From: Flectobacillus roseus
Lineage (GTDB): Bacteria > Bacteroidota > Bacteroidia > Cytophagales > Spirosomataceae
Length of the DNA: 64,000 bases
Assembly (NCBI RefSeq): GCF_030056665.1
Contig: NZ_JASHIG010000004.1
Reading direction: 5' to 3' (one strand)
In this document: positions 8,088-16,574 of the stretch, one piece after another
How the letters are laid out: each line of letters begins with the position of its first letter
How positions within the stretch are numbered: position 1 is the first letter of the stretch
Position numbers and translations under genes: made by a program
Notes under the pieces: model-generated
Databases searched by the model: none
What the model saw: the letters and a program-made list of their open reading frames with translations, nothing else
What the model was told of the DNA's origin: nothing

Positions 8088-8441
8088 ATGGCCGAACACC
8101 TAGACACTGGTCGCGAAGCAGAAGACTTGGCAGCGTCCTATTTAATCGACAAAGGCTACGAAATTGTAGCCCGAAATTACCGTTATGGTCATGCCGAAGT
8201 GGATTTAATTATCCGAAAAGGCATTTTTTTAGTCTTTGTAGAGGTAAAATCCCGCAAGAATATCAAATTCGGAATGCCCGAAGCAGCCGTTAGTAAACTC
8301 AAAGTTTCCCTAGTAAAACGCGCTGCTGATTTTTATGTTTACAAAACCAATTGGCACAAACAAATACGATTTGATGTCATTTCAATCGTCTTTCAATCGG
8401 ACGGTTTCGAAATCAAACACTTTGAAGATGCCTTTTATTAG
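8088..8441 (+). CDS. UPF0102 (YraN) family nuclease-fold protein
   Basis: A 117-residue protein of the YraN/UPF0102 family, which has a Holliday-junction-resolvase-like restriction endonuclease fold. Hallmarks are GREAEDLAASYLIDKGYEIVARNYR at the start, the acidic pair E and D in GHAEVDLI, and the FVEVKSRK strand giving the D...ExK arrangement. The family's cellular role is not established. A GTG at 8019 would add 23 residues of unrelated sequence, so the ATG at 8088, just before the conserved GREAE segment, is chosen. It is convergent with the methyltransferase gene. Confidence 0.88.
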   Translation: MAEHLDTGREAEDLAASYLIDKGYEIVARNYRYGHAEVDLIIRKGIFLVFVEVKSRKNIKFGMPEAAVSKLKVSLVKRAADFYVYKTNWHKQIRFDVISIVFQSDGFEIKHFEDAFY

Positions 8442-8505
8442 ATTATTGCTAAAGGGACAATGCGTATTTACGAACTTCGCTTTGTCCCTTTGGGCTAATT
8501 TTAAG

Positions 8506-9237
8506 CTATTTTTCCAAGATAAAAATCATTCTTGGAGATGTTTCTATATCAAAAGCATTGAGGTGATAATCCCCAAAAATTTGTTTGAGTTTTAGTCCTG
8601 CTGCAGAGAAGTAATGTTGAAAATCCGTCAGTGAAATAGCCTGTACTTTTTCATGAAAGTGATACTCATGACCCTCATCCTTAAAATCTATATCTTTGAT
8701 GATAAAGCCATCTTGTAAGATTTTAGTAATCTCAAAACGAATACCATCAATTTCTTTTACCTGAAAAGGTAATAATTGTTTTGTCACGTATTCTGTATTG
8801 AAAAAATCCATCACAAAAATACCTCCTTTGCGCAGGTTGCGAGCTGCCGCCTGAAATGCCTTGATATTCTCGTCGTGATTTTCGAGATATCCAAAACTTG
8901 TAAATAGGTTTAGGATAAAATCGAAATATCTTTCTTCAAAAACTTCACGCATATCGTGCACAAAAAAATGAAGATGTGCATTTTCGTAAATTTTAGCAAA
9001 AGCAATACTCTGTGGCGATAAGTCAACGCCGGTTACCTCAAACCCTTTTTGATTGAGATAAATTGCGTGACGCCCCTTACCACAGGCCAAATCCATAATA
9101 TGATGTTCTGGCTGAATTTGTAAATACGATGATAGTTGGTCCATAAAAAGCTGTGCCTCCTTTTCGTCACGTTCTTTGTAGAGAATGTGATAATAAGGAG
9201 AATCAAACCACGAGCTAAACCATTCTTTCGTCATCAT
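8506..9237 (-). CDS. Class I SAM-dependent methyltransferase
   Basis: A 243-residue cytoplasmic methyltransferase. Motif I is IMDLACGKGRHA (D49 to G55), followed by the acidic strand end in VTGVDLS (about 68-74), and a motif similar to DFILNLFTSFGYL after DMREV. This arrangement matches small Rossmann-fold methyltransferases of the Methyltransf_25 type. The substrate cannot be read from the sequence. The N-terminal WFSSWFDSPYYHILY segment is typical of a Bacteroidota subgroup. It has no operon partner: it is convergent with the YraN gene, and a repeat-rich gap lies upstream. Confidence 0.88.
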   Translation of the reverse strand: MMTKEWFSSWFDSPYYHILYKERDEKEAQLFMDQLSSYLQIQPEHHIMDLACGKGRHAIYLNQKGFEVTGVDLSPQSIAFAKIYENAHLHFFVHDMREVFEERYFDFILNLFTSFGYLENHDENIKAFQAAARNLRKGGIFVMDFFNTEYVTKQLLPFQVKEIDGIRFEITKILQDGFIIKDIDFKDEGHEYHFHEKVQAISLTDFQHYFSAAGLKLKQIFGDYHLNAFDIETSPRMIFILEK

Positions 9238-9616
9238 TGTAAATGTTTGTTACTGGTGAATAGTTATCTGTTATCGGGAAAATTGATAAAATTCCTATGA
9301 TAACGTCATTACTATTTTACTTAAGTATTAATGCAAACTAAAATTGCATTAATACGCTCTAGGCTATAAGCCGTAGGCATTAGGCAAGCACAACTTCTTG
9401 CTTATGGCATATAGCTTAATGCCTATTGCGAGAAAAATTTATTTAATTTTTGAGCTTTGGGCTTTCAGGTATGGGCATTCGGCAAAAACATATCTATTGT
9501 TACTAAAAAACATTTTAACACTCTTTGCCTAGTGCCTGTTGCCTTGTGCCTAGTACAAAAAATATAATTCTGCACAAAACCTTAAGATTGTTGAGTAATT
9601 AACCTTAAGCTATTTT
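9238..9616. other. Gene-free stretch with repeats between methyltransferase and fcl
   Basis: No gene is seen. 9359-9425 forms an imperfect inverted repeat of GGCTATAAGCC, GGCATTAGGCAAG and related words. 9434-9552 is one copy of a dispersed repeat described separately. Confidence 0.5.
9434..9552. repeat. Dispersed ~119-bp intergenic repeat, copy A
   Basis: Read on the plus strand, this segment closely matches the reverse complement of 13584-13702, including an uninterrupted shared block GGGCATTCGGCAAAAACATA continuing through the TACTAAAAAACATTT segment, with only scattered differences. It is a noncoding element present twice in opposite orientation, 4 kb apart. Confidence 0.85.
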
Positions 9617-10558
9617 TTACAATCTTAAAGCGTCATGATTGGTCAAGAAATCTTGGTAAGCCAAACCAATTCCCTCTTCTAATTCAATTTTATGTTTCCA
9701 ACCATAACTATGTAATTTTGACACATCCATCAATTTGCGTGGTGTACCGTCTGGTTTGGAGGTATCCCATACTAATTCACCTTCAAAACCTACTACATTT
9801 TTTACGGTATTGGCCAATTCTTTGATGGTTACATCGGTACCAGTTCCGATGTTTACCAACTCACGTTCGTTGTAATTTTCCATCAAATATAAACACGCTT
9901 CTGCCAAATCGTCAGCGTGTAAGAACTCGCGCATTGGCGAGCCTGTACCCCAAAGTGTTACGTTAGGAGCGCCATTGATTTTTGCCTCATGAAATTTACG
10001 AATCATTGCAGGCAATACGTGAGAGTTTTGCAAGTCGTAATTATCATTTGGACCATACAAATTGGTAGGCATTGCCGAAATAAAATTACAGCCATACTGA
10101 TTGCGATATTCCTCACACATTTTGATACCTGCAATTTTAGCAATAGCATAAGGCTCATTGGTGTATTCTAAGTAACCACTCAACAAATATTCTTCTTTCA
10201 GAGGCTGAGGAGCCAATTTTGGATAAATACAAGAAGAACCCAAAAACATCAATTTCGTCACCTTATTCACATAAGCACTATGAATGACATTGTTCTGTAT
10301 TGAAAGGTTTTCGTACAAGAAATCGGCACGATAAGTGTTATTAGCTACGATACCGCCCACTTTGGCAGCAGCAAGGAATACATAGTCAGGTTTTTCGGCA
10401 GCAAAGAAATCCGCGACTGCCTGTTGGTTGCGTAAGTCTAATTCTTTAGACGTACGAAGCAGAAAATTGGTATATCCTGCTTTTTGTAATGCTCGTAAAA
10501 TGGCAGAACCCACCATTCCACGATGTCCTGCTACATAGATTTTTGCGTCTTTTTCCAC
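9617..10558 (-). CDS. fcl: GDP-L-fucose synthase
   Basis: Short-chain dehydrogenase/reductase that epimerises and reduces GDP-4-keto-6-deoxy-D-mannose to GDP-L-fucose with NADPH, supplying fucose for surface glycans. The 313 residues include the nucleotide-binding GHRGMVGSA (11-19), the FLAAAKVGGI strand, FLGSSCIYP (106-113) with the conserved Ser and Cys, the catalytic Y137-xxx-K141 in EPYAIAK, and GTGSPMREFLHADDLA downstream. All are typical of the WcaG/Fcl family. The start is GTG at 10558, since no ATG precedes the first beta strand. GDP-mannose dehydratase is not adjacent. The GH29 fucosidase at 54141 acts on the same sugar but is not linked in position. Confidence 0.95.
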   Translation of the reverse strand: MEKDAKIYVAGHRGMVGSAILRALQKAGYTNFLLRTSKELDLRNQQAVADFFAAEKPDYVFLAAAKVGGIVANNTYRADFLYENLSIQNNVIHSAYVNKVTKLMFLGSSCIYPKLAPQPLKEEYLLSGYLEYTNEPYAIAKIAGIKMCEEYRNQYGCNFISAMPTNLYGPNDNYDLQNSHVLPAMIRKFHEAKINGAPNVTLWGTGSPMREFLHADDLAEACLYLMENYNERELVNIGTGTDVTIKELANTVKNVVGFEGELVWDTSKPDGTPRKLMDVSKLHSYGWKHKIELEEGIGLAYQDFLTNHDALRL

Positions 10559-10796
10559 GGGTTAATTGATTATTAATTTTCTGGAAAACAGAATCATTTC
10601 CAGCGATTTATATCTTAAATAACATTTTTTTGCAAAACAAAAGTTTACAAATATCTCTTAAATTCAGGAGTTCTACTAGAAGGCTTTCTGTTGAAATTTG
10701 GATAACAAGATTTCTCTTCCTTCTTTTGTTTAAAAATAAATAAGCAATTTTTTCGTTTGCAAAAGTAATAGATTAGCCTTTGACTACGTGCTACCC

Positions 10797-11819
10797 ATGA
10801 GAAGTTTATCCTTTCCCACTACTTTTATCTCATTGATTTCCATCTTACTACTTCATAGTACTGTAACTTGTATTGCCCAACAAAAAGACGAATTTAAGTC
10901 GAGTAGTAAGCCCAAAACCGATACTACTGCTCGCAAAAAGGGTATTTTGGGTGGACTGATTCAGACAGATGTGCTCGATAATATCAAGAATGCGAAGAAG
11001 ACTATTTCGGATGTAAAAGACGATATAAAAAATAATAAAGAAAAAGCAGAAGAGTTTTCGACTGACTTGAGCAGTGACCTTGGTCTGAAAGTAAAGAAAG
11101 ACGCCAAGAAAAGTAAAAAAGTCAAAAAAGCTCCAAAAGATGAGTATTCAGGAATCAAGTTTGAACGCCGTATTGGCGAATATGGTACAGGAAACCGCTT
11201 TACGGTGGAAGAAATCAATGTACTAAGAAACCCAGACGAAGCTACTCCAAGCATTTACGCCAAAGAAATTTGGTGGTATGACCCCAAACTACGTCGTATT
11301 ACCAACACCCCACGCAAAGACTTAGATTATGGCGAAGTATGTCATGGTCCTTTCAAGAAATATATCAATGATGAATTAGTAGAAGAAGGATTTTTTTATG
11401 TTGGGGTAAAAGATGGACGTTGGGAAACTTACAACCAAGAGTATATTCTTTTGTCAAAAGATAAATACAAAAATGGCTTTCCAGCAGAATCCCATTTTTC
11501 GTATTATGACAAAGAACAAAAGAAATTAAAAGAAGTAATACCTGTAAAATTTGGAAAAGTAACGGGTGAATATCGTGCTTTTTACGATGGCGGACAGCTC
11601 AAAGAAGAAGGAAAATTTGAAGATAGCATTAAAGTGGGGCGTTGGAGAGAATATCATCAATTTGGTGCTATGGGTCGTCTGAAAAAAGAAACGATGTATC
11701 CCAAAGATAAATTCGAAAAAGGCGAGGCAGTTGTTCTTCAAGAAAGAGATAACACTGGCAAATTGATTTATGAAGCACCAAAACAGCAAAAACGTAAGGT
11801 TGAGGATGATGATAATTAG
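10797..11819 (+). CDS. Secreted MORN-like repeat protein (YwqK-like)
   Basis: An exported protein of about 340 residues. The ATG at 10797 gives a clean signal peptide (MRSLSFPTTFISLISILLLH... ending near CIAQQ). A GTG three codons earlier is possible but unnecessary. Residues about 25-115 are Lys/Ser/Asp-rich and probably disordered (repeated KKAKK and SKKVKK words). The C-terminal half has MORN_2/YwqK-type repeats: GPFKKYINDELVEEGFFYVGVKDGRWETY, GEYRAFYDGGQLKEEGKFEDSIKVGRWREY. Such repeats are widespread in Bacteroidota exported proteins. Although one member is called an antitoxin, no toxin gene is adjacent, so that role is not assumed. Its own terminator follows. Confidence 0.8.
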   Translation: MRSLSFPTTFISLISILLLHSTVTCIAQQKDEFKSSSKPKTDTTARKKGILGGLIQTDVLDNIKNAKKTISDVKDDIKNNKEKAEEFSTDLSSDLGLKVKKDAKKSKKVKKAPKDEYSGIKFERRIGEYGTGNRFTVEEINVLRNPDEATPSIYAKEIWWYDPKLRRITNTPRKDLDYGEVCHGPFKKYINDELVEEGFFYVGVKDGRWETYNQEYILLSKDKYKNGFPAESHFSYYDKEQKKLKEVIPVKFGKVTGEYRAFYDGGQLKEEGKFEDSIKVGRWREYHQFGAMGRLKKETMYPKDKFEKGEAVVLQERDNTGKLIYEAPKQQKRKVEDDDN

Positions 11820-11865
11820 CGTATAGTATTTTGAGTTTTGACTGTAGCGTTAAAAATATTTTTTG

Positions 11866-11893
11866 AGCCTAAGGGGTATCCCTTAGGCTTTTT
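11866..11893 (+). terminator. Terminator of the MORN-repeat gene
   Basis: Ten-base perfect arms AGCCTAAGGG (11866-11875) and CCCTTAGGCT (11880-11889) with a four-base loop, followed by TTTT. Confidence 0.9.
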
Positions 11894-12019
11894 GTATTTT
11901 ATCCTGACAGCATAGCGTTGAAATAGGTTATAATTCTATTTGTAAAAGATTACCTTCAGCTAAGAATACTAAATTGCAGATAGGCTGTTAAATTGCTATT
12001 CAAATGATTTTAGGATGTC

Positions 12020-12040
12020 AAAATATGGAAACCATATTTT
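12020..12040 (+). promoter_or_regulatory. Perfect palindrome before the aldehyde dehydrogenase gene
   Basis: Nine-base perfect arms AAAATATGG and CCATATTTT flank three As, centred about 44 bases before the dehydrogenase ATG. The symmetry and position suit a dimeric regulator's operator. No regulator gene is adjacent. Confidence 0.4.
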
Positions 12041-12073
12041 ACCTCTGCATATTTCGTTACATAAAACAAGCTC

Positions 12074-13546
12074 ATGGAAAATCTTCAGCAACATATTGAT
12101 TCTATTATGCAAAAAGCCTCTGAGGCTTTTAAAATATATCGTAAAGTTTCGGGAAAAGAGAAAGCTGTTTTTCTAAGAACTATTGCACAAAACATCTTGG
12201 ATTTGGGTGATAGTTTAATCCAAATAGCCCATCAAGAAACCAATATCCCAGAAGCTCGACTCATTGGTGAGCGCGCACGAACTTGTTTTCAGCTCGAAAC
12301 CAATGCTCGTTTATTAGAGGAAGGTTCGTGGGTTGAGGCTCGTATTGATACAGCTTTACCCGATCGTCAGCCGATGCCTCGTCCAGATATTCGCAAAATG
12401 TTGATTCCGATTGGACCAGTAGTTGTTTTTGGCGCCAGCAATTTTCCTTTTGCTTATTCTACGGCTGGCGGCGATACCGCTTCGGCTTTGGCTGCTGGTT
12501 GTCCAGTTGTGGTAAAAGGTCATCCAGCACACGCAAAAACCTCCGAAATGGTCGCAGAAGCTGTTTTAAAAGCTGTTTCAGCTTGTGGTTTGCCAGATGG
12601 TACATTTGCGCACGTAGCAGGTCATAGTTTCGAAGTTGGTCGCGCATTGGTATTACATCCTGTAACCAAAGCAGTAGGTTTTACGGGGTCACTCAATGGA
12701 GGAAAGGCGCTTTTTGATTTGGCCAACCAACGTCCCGAGCCGATTCCTGTATTTTCAGAAATGGGTAGTATCAATCCAGTGGTGTTGATGCCTCAAAAAC
12801 TCAATGCTGAAGCCTCACAGGTGGCTATTACGTATGCCAATTCGATTACTTTGGGCATGGGGCAGTTCTGTACCAATCCTGGGCTAATTTTGGCAATAGA
12901 TAATCCCGATTTGGATACTTTTATCGAAACGCTTAACCAAGCCGTTGAACAAGTAGCGCCAGCCGCTATGCTCAATGCTGGGATTTATCAAAATTTTGAA
13001 GGAAAAAGAACCGTAGCGCTATCACAAGAAGGTGTCAAAACAGAAGTAGAGTCTTTAATCGAAAAGACGGGTATCATTCAAGCTACTCCAACAATAGCCT
13101 CAGTATCGAGTAGTATATTTTTAGAAAATCCTACTTTACATCAAGAAGTATTTGGGCCTTATTCATTGATTGTAAAATGTACCGATTTAGATAACTTATT
13201 GCAGGTGATCGAACATTTGGAAGGGCAATTGACCGCTACCTTGATAGCGACCGAGGAAGAGTTACAAGAGAATCCAGCCATTTTTGAAACACTGAGAAAT
13301 ATCTGTGGGCGACTGATTTTCAATGGTGTACCTACGGGTGTAGAAGTATGTTATGCTATGCAACACGGAGGGCCTTTTCCTGCCACAACTGATGCTCGTT
13401 TTGGGGCGGTTGGTCCCGACGCTATCAAACGTTGGGTGCGACCAGCAAGTTTTCAAAATTTTCCAGAAAACCTATTACCTGCCGAACTTCAAAGTCAAAA
13501 TCCGTTGAATATCTGGAGAATTGTCAATGATGAATGGACGAGATAG
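12074..13546 (+). CDS. NADP-dependent aldehyde dehydrogenase, alpha-ketoglutaric semialdehyde (2,5-dioxovalerate) type
   Basis: A 490-residue aldehyde dehydrogenase resembling alpha-ketoglutaric semialdehyde dehydrogenase, the last step of non-phosphorylative pentose, glucarate or hydroxyproline breakdown to 2-oxoglutarate. The catalytic Cys is C266 in GQFCTNPGL, the general base is E229 in PVFSEMGSINPV, and the nucleotide-binding region is VVFGASNFPFAYSTAGGDT followed by GCPVVVKGHPAHAKTS, features of that subfamily. Other clues are the FTGSLNGGKALFDLA segment and the C-terminal GVPTGVEVCYAMQHGGPFPAT. No dehydratase or sugar-oxidation gene is adjacent, so the pathway is not fixed. A perfect palindrome lies about 35 bases upstream. 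Substrate assignment is by family resemblance. Confidence 0.88.
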   Translation: MENLQQHIDSIMQKASEAFKIYRKVSGKEKAVFLRTIAQNILDLGDSLIQIAHQETNIPEARLIGERARTCFQLETNARLLEEGSWVEARIDTALPDRQPMPRPDIRKMLIPIGPVVVFGASNFPFAYSTAGGDTASALAAGCPVVVKGHPAHAKTSEMVAEAVLKAVSACGLPDGTFAHVAGHSFEVGRALVLHPVTKAVGFTGSLNGGKALFDLANQRPEPIPVFSEMGSINPVVLMPQKLNAEASQVAITYANSITLGMGQFCTNPGLILAIDNPDLDTFIETLNQAVEQVAPAAMLNAGIYQNFEGKRTVALSQEGVKTEVESLIEKTGIIQATPTIASVSSSIFLENPTLHQEVFGPYSLIVKCTDLDNLLQVIEHLEGQLTATLIATEEELQENPAIFETLRNICGRLIFNGVPTGVEVCYAMQHGGPFPATTDARFGAVGPDAIKRWVRPASFQNFPENLLPAELQSQNPLNIWRIVNDEWTR

Positions 13547-13583
13547 GTATTAGTGCTGAATTATATTTAAGTTTTGTGTTTTA

Positions 13584-13702
13584 GGGACAAGGCAACAGGC
13601 ACAAGGCAAAGAGTGTTGAAATGTTTTTTAGTAACGATAGATATGTTTTTGCCGAATGCCCAAAGCTGAAAGCCAAAGGCTCAAAATTAAAATTTATTTT
13701 AC
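13584..13702. repeat. Dispersed ~119-bp intergenic repeat, copy B (inverted)
   Basis: The reverse complement of this segment matches 9434-9552 closely. It lies between the aldehyde dehydrogenase and DUF1080 genes. An in-frame ATG at 13621 falls inside the repeat and is therefore an accidental upstream start for the DUF1080 gene. Confidence 0.85.
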
Positions 13703-13743
13703 CTACTGAATTTACTGAAATTAATTACCAACTATCAATAACA

Positions 13744-14616
13744 ATGAAAAAACGTCTGATTACCTCTCTGCTTTTAGGACTTTCGTGTATGACTTTTGGA
13801 CAAAAAAAGAGTGACACTAAAGAATGGGAGCAACTATTTAATGGAAAAAACTTAGATGGCTGGGACATCAAAATTCGCCATTATGATTTGAATGACAACT
13901 TTGCCAACACGTTTCGAGTAAAAGACGGAAAATTGGTTGTGTCGTATGATGGTTACGATAAGTTTGATGAAAAATTTGGTCATATTTTCTATAAAAAGAA
14001 ATTCTCCAATTACATCATCGCGACTGAATATCGTTTTGTAGGCGAGCAAGCGCCAGAAGGACCAGGATGGGCCTATCGTAACAGTGGTATCATGCTTCAC
14101 TGTCAGCCAGCTGCATCGATGGGTAAAGACCAAGATTTCCCCATTTCGATTGAAGTACAATTGCTAGGTGGCTCAGGCAAGGGCGAACGTACTACTTGTA
14201 ATCTTTGTACCCCAGGAACAAATGTAGAAATGAATGGCAAATTATTTACGCCACACTGTATCAACTCCAAATCAAAAACATACGACGGTGACCAATGGGT
14301 AAGAGCCGAAGTAATGGTCTTGGGTGATTCATTAGTAAGACATTATGTCAATGGAGAAATGGTTTTGGAATATCAAAAACCACAAGTAGGAGGGGGCAAT
14401 GTAGATGCTTATAACCCTGCCTTCAAACCTGATGGAAAATTATTGAACGAAGGATATATTTCACTCCAAAGCGAAAGCCATCCTGTAGAGTTCCGCAAAG
14501 TTGAAGTGTTACAACTAGAAGGGTGTATGGATCCTAAGGCATTGAACTATAAGTCTTATTTTATCAAATCTTTGCCTAATACTTGTAAATACGCTAAGAA
14601 AAAAGGGAAAAAGTAA
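13744..14616 (+). CDS. Secreted DUF1080 (3-keto-disaccharide hydrolase-like) protein
   Basis: A 290-residue exported protein of the DUF1080 family, a concanavalin-like fold (LamG/GH16-like) known from 3-keto-glucoside hydrolases and related carbohydrate-binding proteins. The ATG at 13744 gives a signal peptide MKKRLITSLLLGLSCMTFGQ. The mature protein opens with the family hallmark LFNGKNLDGWDIKI, followed by RNSGIMLHCQP and EVQLLGGSGKG, and later EGYISLQSESHPVEFRKVEV. A short C-terminal extension with GCMDPKALNYKSYF and a Cys-containing NTCKYAKKK resembles a small Cys motif. An in-frame ATG 41 codons upstream lies inside a dispersed repeat and is rejected. Actual substrate unknown. Confidence 0.87.
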   Translation: MKKRLITSLLLGLSCMTFGQKKSDTKEWEQLFNGKNLDGWDIKIRHYDLNDNFANTFRVKDGKLVVSYDGYDKFDEKFGHIFYKKKFSNYIIATEYRFVGEQAPEGPGWAYRNSGIMLHCQPAASMGKDQDFPISIEVQLLGGSGKGERTTCNLCTPGTNVEMNGKLFTPHCINSKSKTYDGDQWVRAEVMVLGDSLVRHYVNGEMVLEYQKPQVGGGNVDAYNPAFKPDGKLLNEGYISLQSESHPVEFRKVEVLQLEGCMDPKALNYKSYFIKSLPNTCKYAKKKGKK

Positions 14617-14631
14617 GTATTAGGAAAGTGG

Positions 14632-14706
14632 CAAAGGCATTAAGGTACAAAGGCACAAAGTGTAGAATATGTTTTCACTTTGTGCCTTTGTACCTTAATG
14701 CCTTTG
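14632..14706. terminator. Perfect 31-bp palindrome between convergent genes (bidirectional terminator)
   Basis: Arms 14632-14662 and 14676-14706 are perfectly complementary over 31 bases with a 13-base loop. The sequence is made of GGCACAAAGTG-like words also present at 4546-4590. It sits 15 bases past the DUF1080 stop and 12 bases before the hemJ stop, so it probably ends both transcripts although no long T run follows. Confidence 0.75.
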
Positions 14707-14718
14707 TCCCTCTCTAAG

Positions 14719-15264
14719 CTATTTCTTCTTTTCTCTGAGTGATTTGGCGATTTTTACGGCTGTCATAATCAATACTGCAAAAACCAATAAACCAACTACA
14801 CCCCAAATCCAATCTATGGTATTTTTTAGGATTACTAGGAAAACTATGGCAAAAAGGAATATCGTTGCTACTTCGTTATAAAGTCTTAATTGAAAACTGG
14901 TAAAGCGAAATTTACCTTCTCTAAGCTCAAAAATGATTTTTCGGCAAAGAAAATGGTAAATCAAAAGTCCTACTACAAAGCTTAATTTAAGATGTAACCA
15001 GCCATGTTGTGCGAAACTATCCCACCAAGACCAATATACCAACGTTGCACCCGAAATAAGGGTTAACCACATAGCTGGTACCATGATAGCATTGAATAAA
15101 ACCTTTTCCATTTTCTTGAACTGCTCTTGGATAATATCGCGTTCGAGTTCAGGCTTCGTGTTGGCTTCGGTATGATAAACAAATAAGCGTGGCAAATAGA
15201 ATAATCCAGCGAACCAGCTCACCACAAAAATGATATGTATGGCTTTGATATGGTTATAATCCAT
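14719..15264 (-). CDS. hemJ: Protoporphyrinogen oxidase HemJ (UPF0093/CopD-like)
   Basis: Integral membrane protein of 181 residues matching HemJ, which oxidises protoporphyrinogen IX to protoporphyrin IX in haem synthesis of bacteria lacking HemG and HemY. The opening HIKAIHIIFVVSWFAGLFYLPRLFVYH is diagnostic, with conserved His at 5 and 10 and Arg at 26. Four or five hydrophobic helices follow at about 5-25, 57-77, 90-108, 127-147 and 149-170. It could also be called CopD-family by domain searches, but length and N-terminal motif favour HemJ. It lies six bases downstream of the mannosyltransferase gene on the same strand, so the two are probably one transcript. Confidence 0.85.
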   Translation of the reverse strand: MDYNHIKAIHIIFVVSWFAGLFYLPRLFVYHTEANTKPELERDIIQEQFKKMEKVLFNAIMVPAMWLTLISGATLVYWSWWDSFAQHGWLHLKLSFVVGLLIYHFLCRKIIFELREGKFRFTSFQLRLYNEVATIFLFAIVFLVILKNTIDWIWGVVGLLVFAVLIMTAVKIAKSLREKKK

Positions 15265-15270
15265 TTCTGA

Positions 15271-16002
15271 CTAGCGTTTGTATGATTTGAATAAACTCAA
15301 CCATTTCATCTGTAAAACACCAAAAATCGCCTCCTTAAAGATATTTGCAGACATTTTTGATTCTCCTTTGGTACGGTCGGTAAAGATAATTGGAACTTCT
15401 TCGATTTTGAAGCCATATTTCCAAGTAGTAAACTTCATTTCTACCTGAAAGGCATACCCCACAAAACGAATTTTATCAAGATTGATAGTTTTTAAAACGG
15501 TATCACGATAGCATTTGAATCCTGCTGTAACATCCATGATGGGCATTTGGGTAATGAAACGTACATAATATCCTGCAAAATAAGACATCAAAACACGTCC
15601 CATCGGCCAGTTTACGACATTGACACCTTTGATATAACGAGAACCAATCGCCAAATCTGCTCCTCCCGTTGCGCATGCATCGTACAAGCGTACTAAATCA
15701 TCTGGATTATGTGAAAAATCGGCATCCATTTCAAAAATATATTCAAAACCACGAGCCAAAGCATATTTGAACCCATGAATATAGGCGGTTCCTAGTCCTA
15801 ACTTACCTTTTCGTTCTTGCAAATGAAGTCTTTCACCATATTGCACCTGTAATTCTTTTACCTTGAGTGCAGTCCCATCAGGAGAACCATCATCCACAAT
15901 TAACAAATCAAACCTTGGTTCTAGACTCATTACTTTGTGAATAATAGCTTCAATATTTTCAATTTCGTTGTACGTTGGGATAATAACGATACGGTTGTTC
16001 AT
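15271..16002 (-). CDS. Polyprenol monophosphomannose synthase (GT2)
   Basis: A 243-residue family-2 glycosyltransferase resembling dolichyl- or polyprenyl-phosphate mannose synthases, which move mannose from GDP-mannose to a membrane polyprenyl phosphate. Visible motifs are VIIPTYNEIENIEAII (6-21), LLIVDDGSPDGT (33-44), GLGTAYIHGF, the metal-binding D93-x-D95 in FEMDADFSHNP, and SRYIKGVNVVNWPMGR. There is no long C-terminal membrane domain, so the enzyme is peripheral and the product is probably used by lipid-dependent glycosyltransferases for glycoproteins or cell-surface polymers. It is transcribed ahead of hemJ. Confidence 0.9.
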   Translation of the reverse strand: MNNRIVIIPTYNEIENIEAIIHKVMSLEPRFDLLIVDDGSPDGTALKVKELQVQYGERLHLQERKGKLGLGTAYIHGFKYALARGFEYIFEMDADFSHNPDDLVRLYDACATGGADLAIGSRYIKGVNVVNWPMGRVLMSYFAGYYVRFITQMPIMDVTAGFKCYRDTVLKTINLDKIRFVGYAFQVEMKFTTWKYGFKIEEVPIIFTDRTKGESKMSANIFKEAIFGVLQMKWLSLFKSYKR

Positions 16003-16192
16003 TGATAAAACGATTTTTATGGCTCTTTCTCAAATCTCTAGAGCGCTAAGTTTTTGTATTAGTAGAATAGATTTAACGCTAAAATAAGTCCAAATGTATT
16101 GTTTCTCTTTAATGTTACTAAAACTTATTTTAAGTACTTTCTAAAAAGTGTTTGAAAATCTTGGGCATTGACACCAGCTTACAATACCATTT

Positions 16193-16570
16193 TTAGATTG
16201 GCTTTTTGACAGTATCAGGCTTTGATGTACGCTGTTTCTTTAGATAACGTTCATTTTTAGCTTCTAAATCTTTCACAACTTTTTCATACATAGCTTTAAA
16301 TTGCTCTGGTCGAGCCACATAATATTTAAAGCTTGCACGGTAAATAGCCGTATCAATACTGTATTTCTTAAAAATTTCTTTTTCTAGTACCTGATAGACA
16401 ACCAACGCCGAATCAGCGCTGCCCATGTGTAAATTATTCACTTGGTTTTCAGCGATATGTACCTCTTCCAAAAGGGTTATCATCTTGTCTTCTGGAATCA
16501 AATTATCGGGTTTATCGGATGCACTACATGCCGATAAAAGCCCTATCAGTAGAAGAATTCTTGCTCTCAC
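16193..16570 (-). CDS. DUF4296 lipoprotein
   Basis: A 125-residue protein with a lipoprotein signal (MRARILLLIGLLSAC, lipobox LSAC with Cys at 15). The body matches the Bacteroidota DUF4296 family: IPEDKMITLLEEVHIAENQ, then ILEK-like FKKYSIDTAIYRASFKYYVARPEQFKAMYEKVVKDLE and a basic tail. Function is unknown; it is anchored in the outer or inner membrane on the periplasmic side. The start is GTG at 16570, and a TAATTTTG box lies only four bases upstream, which implies a leaderless transcript. The gene is separate from the mannosyltransferase by 190 bases with no clear feature. Confidence 0.85.
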   Translation of the reverse strand: MRARILLLIGLLSACSASDKPDNLIPEDKMITLLEEVHIAENQVNNLHMGSADSALVVYQVLEKEIFKKYSIDTAIYRASFKYYVARPEQFKAMYEKVVKDLEAKNERYLKKQRTSKPDTVKKPI

Positions 16571-16574
16571 ATTT

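Noticed and set aside
10797..11819. YwqK antitoxin of a toxin-antitoxin pair
   Set aside because: The protein is exported and has MORN-like repeats with no toxin gene next to it.
13621..13743. Upstream start codon for the DUF1080 gene
   Set aside because: It falls inside the dispersed repeat and would place the clear signal peptide internally; the start at 13744 is used.
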